From: Fortiea contorta PCC 7126
Lineage (GTDB): Bacteria > Cyanobacteriota > Cyanobacteriia > Cyanobacteriales > Nostocaceae
Direction of reading: 5' to 3'
DNA length: 64,000 nt
Assembly (NCBI RefSeq): GCF_000332295.1
Contig: NZ_KB235930.1
Coordinates: 372,895 to 436,894 of the forward strand
The position numbers were made by a program, and so were the translations under genes. This document shows, in pieces, positions 63,538 to 64,000 of the stretch. Position 1 is the stretch's first letter. The number at the start of each line of letters is the position of its first letter. Under the pieces are notes generated by a model that was given only the letters and a program-made list of their open reading frames with translations, did no database searches and was not told the DNA's origin.

Positions 63538-64000
63538 GTGACCACGGCGCTACACTGGCAAGAGCGAGTTGGTAATCAAAGAGATTGGGTTTGGCGAGGC
63601 TGGCAAATCCGCTACACTTACATTCGCCCCACCCAAAACACTCACAAAAAAGCACCCTTGATTCTACTACATGGCTTTGGTGCTTCCATTGGTCATTGGC
63701 GACATAATTTAGAAGTTCTAGGCGAGCATCATACAGTCTACGCCTTAGACATGCTTGGGTTCGGCGCTTCTGAAAAAGCCCCAGCCAACTACAACATTAA
63801 CCTTTGGGTAGAGCAAGTTTATGATTTTTGGCAAACTTTTATCCGTCAGCCAGTAATCTTGGTGGGTAATTCCAACGGTTCATTAATTTCCCTCGCCGCC
63901 GCCGCTGCTCATCCTGACATGGTGCAGGGTATAGTCATGATGAGCTTACCAGACCCATCCTTAGAACAAGAAGCCATACCCCCTGCCTTGCGCCCCATCG
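63538..64000 (+). CDS. Alpha/beta-fold hydrolase, N-terminal part (cut by window end)
   Basis: The frame begins at GTG 63538, with GGAGG six bases upstream, and stays open to the window end (154 codons). It begins MTTALHWQERVGNQRDWVWR. The oxyanion-hole region is PLILLHGFGASIGHWRHNLE, then HTVYALDMLGFGASEKAPAN, and the nucleophile elbow reads VILVGNSNGSLISLAAA with the G-x-S-x-G pattern GNSNG. The His and acid residues lie outside the window. Many cyanobacteria have several such hydrolases (chlorophyllase- or haloalkane-dehalogenase-like); which one this is cannot be told. Confidence 0.85.
   Translation, partial: MTTALHWQERVGNQRDWVWRGWQIRYTYIRPTQNTHKKAPLILLHGFGASIGHWRHNLEVLGEHHTVYALDMLGFGASEKAPANYNINLWVEQVYDFWQTFIRQPVILVGNSNGSLISLAAAAAHPDMVQGIVMMSLPDPSLEQEAIPPALRPI

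Overview
The window looks like chromosomal DNA of a filamentous, heterocyst-forming cyanobacterium (order Nostocales). Evidence is a full-length hetR, the photosystem II gene psbY, many copies of the HIP1 octamer GCGATCGC, several cyanobacteria-restricted families (TIGR02652, DUF760, DUF3140), and short heptamer-type repeats between genes. No transposase, prophage, CRISPR array, rRNA or tRNA was recognised. Genus or species cannot be named from the sequence alone.

Layout. 1-9589 (minus strand) is an exopolysaccharide cluster of the Wzx/Wzy type: a zinc-ribbon protein, a Wzc-like tyrosine autokinase/co-polymerase, a Wzx flippase, a Wzy-like polymerase and four glycosyltransferases, the last cut by the window edge. 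A 1.7 kb gene-free stretch with a large imperfect hairpin separates it from aspS. 13-24 kb holds a pentapeptide-repeat membrane protein, HtpX, a second O-antigen-ligase-like protein overlapping a YaaW-like gene, an FAD oxidoreductase, a ComFB-like protein, small stress-type proteins and a bestrophin-like channel. 25-32 kb carries a dnaK-dnaJ pair (DnaK with a tandem octapeptide tail), a truncated RelE/ParE-like toxin remnant beside a GC-rich repeat, a CYTH triphosphate-tunnel enzyme divergent from ppk1, and a lipoprotein. 32-41 kb has TspO, an RTX-type remnant, an M42 peptidase, RidA, a Nudix hydrolase, malQ, a RodZ-like protein, a pseudouridine synthase and a DUF2993 protein. 41-54 kb has cdsA, cbiT, a Ser/Thr kinase, a coiled-coil/Pro-repeat/EamA fusion, hetR, rpsD, moaA, psbY, a gamma-carbonic-anhydrase-like protein and TIGR02652. 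54-64 kb has a VOC protein, a two-domain M16 peptidase, a cupredoxin, map, an isochorismatase-like hydrolase, a LysM/M23 protein, an HhoA-type protease, a DUF760 protein and the start of an alpha/beta hydrolase.

The most unusual structure is a family of composite repeats at about 41.0, 52.4, 61.3 and 63.2 kb. Each has a G-rich minisatellite arm, a central core, and a C-rich arm complementary to the first. Three loci share a nearly identical core of about 35 bp in the same polarity relative to the arms; the fourth has a 21-bp tandem repeat instead. The arms have canonical G-quadruplex spacing and could also fold into very long hairpins. I know of no named element of this form. All functional statements are from sequence reading without database searches.
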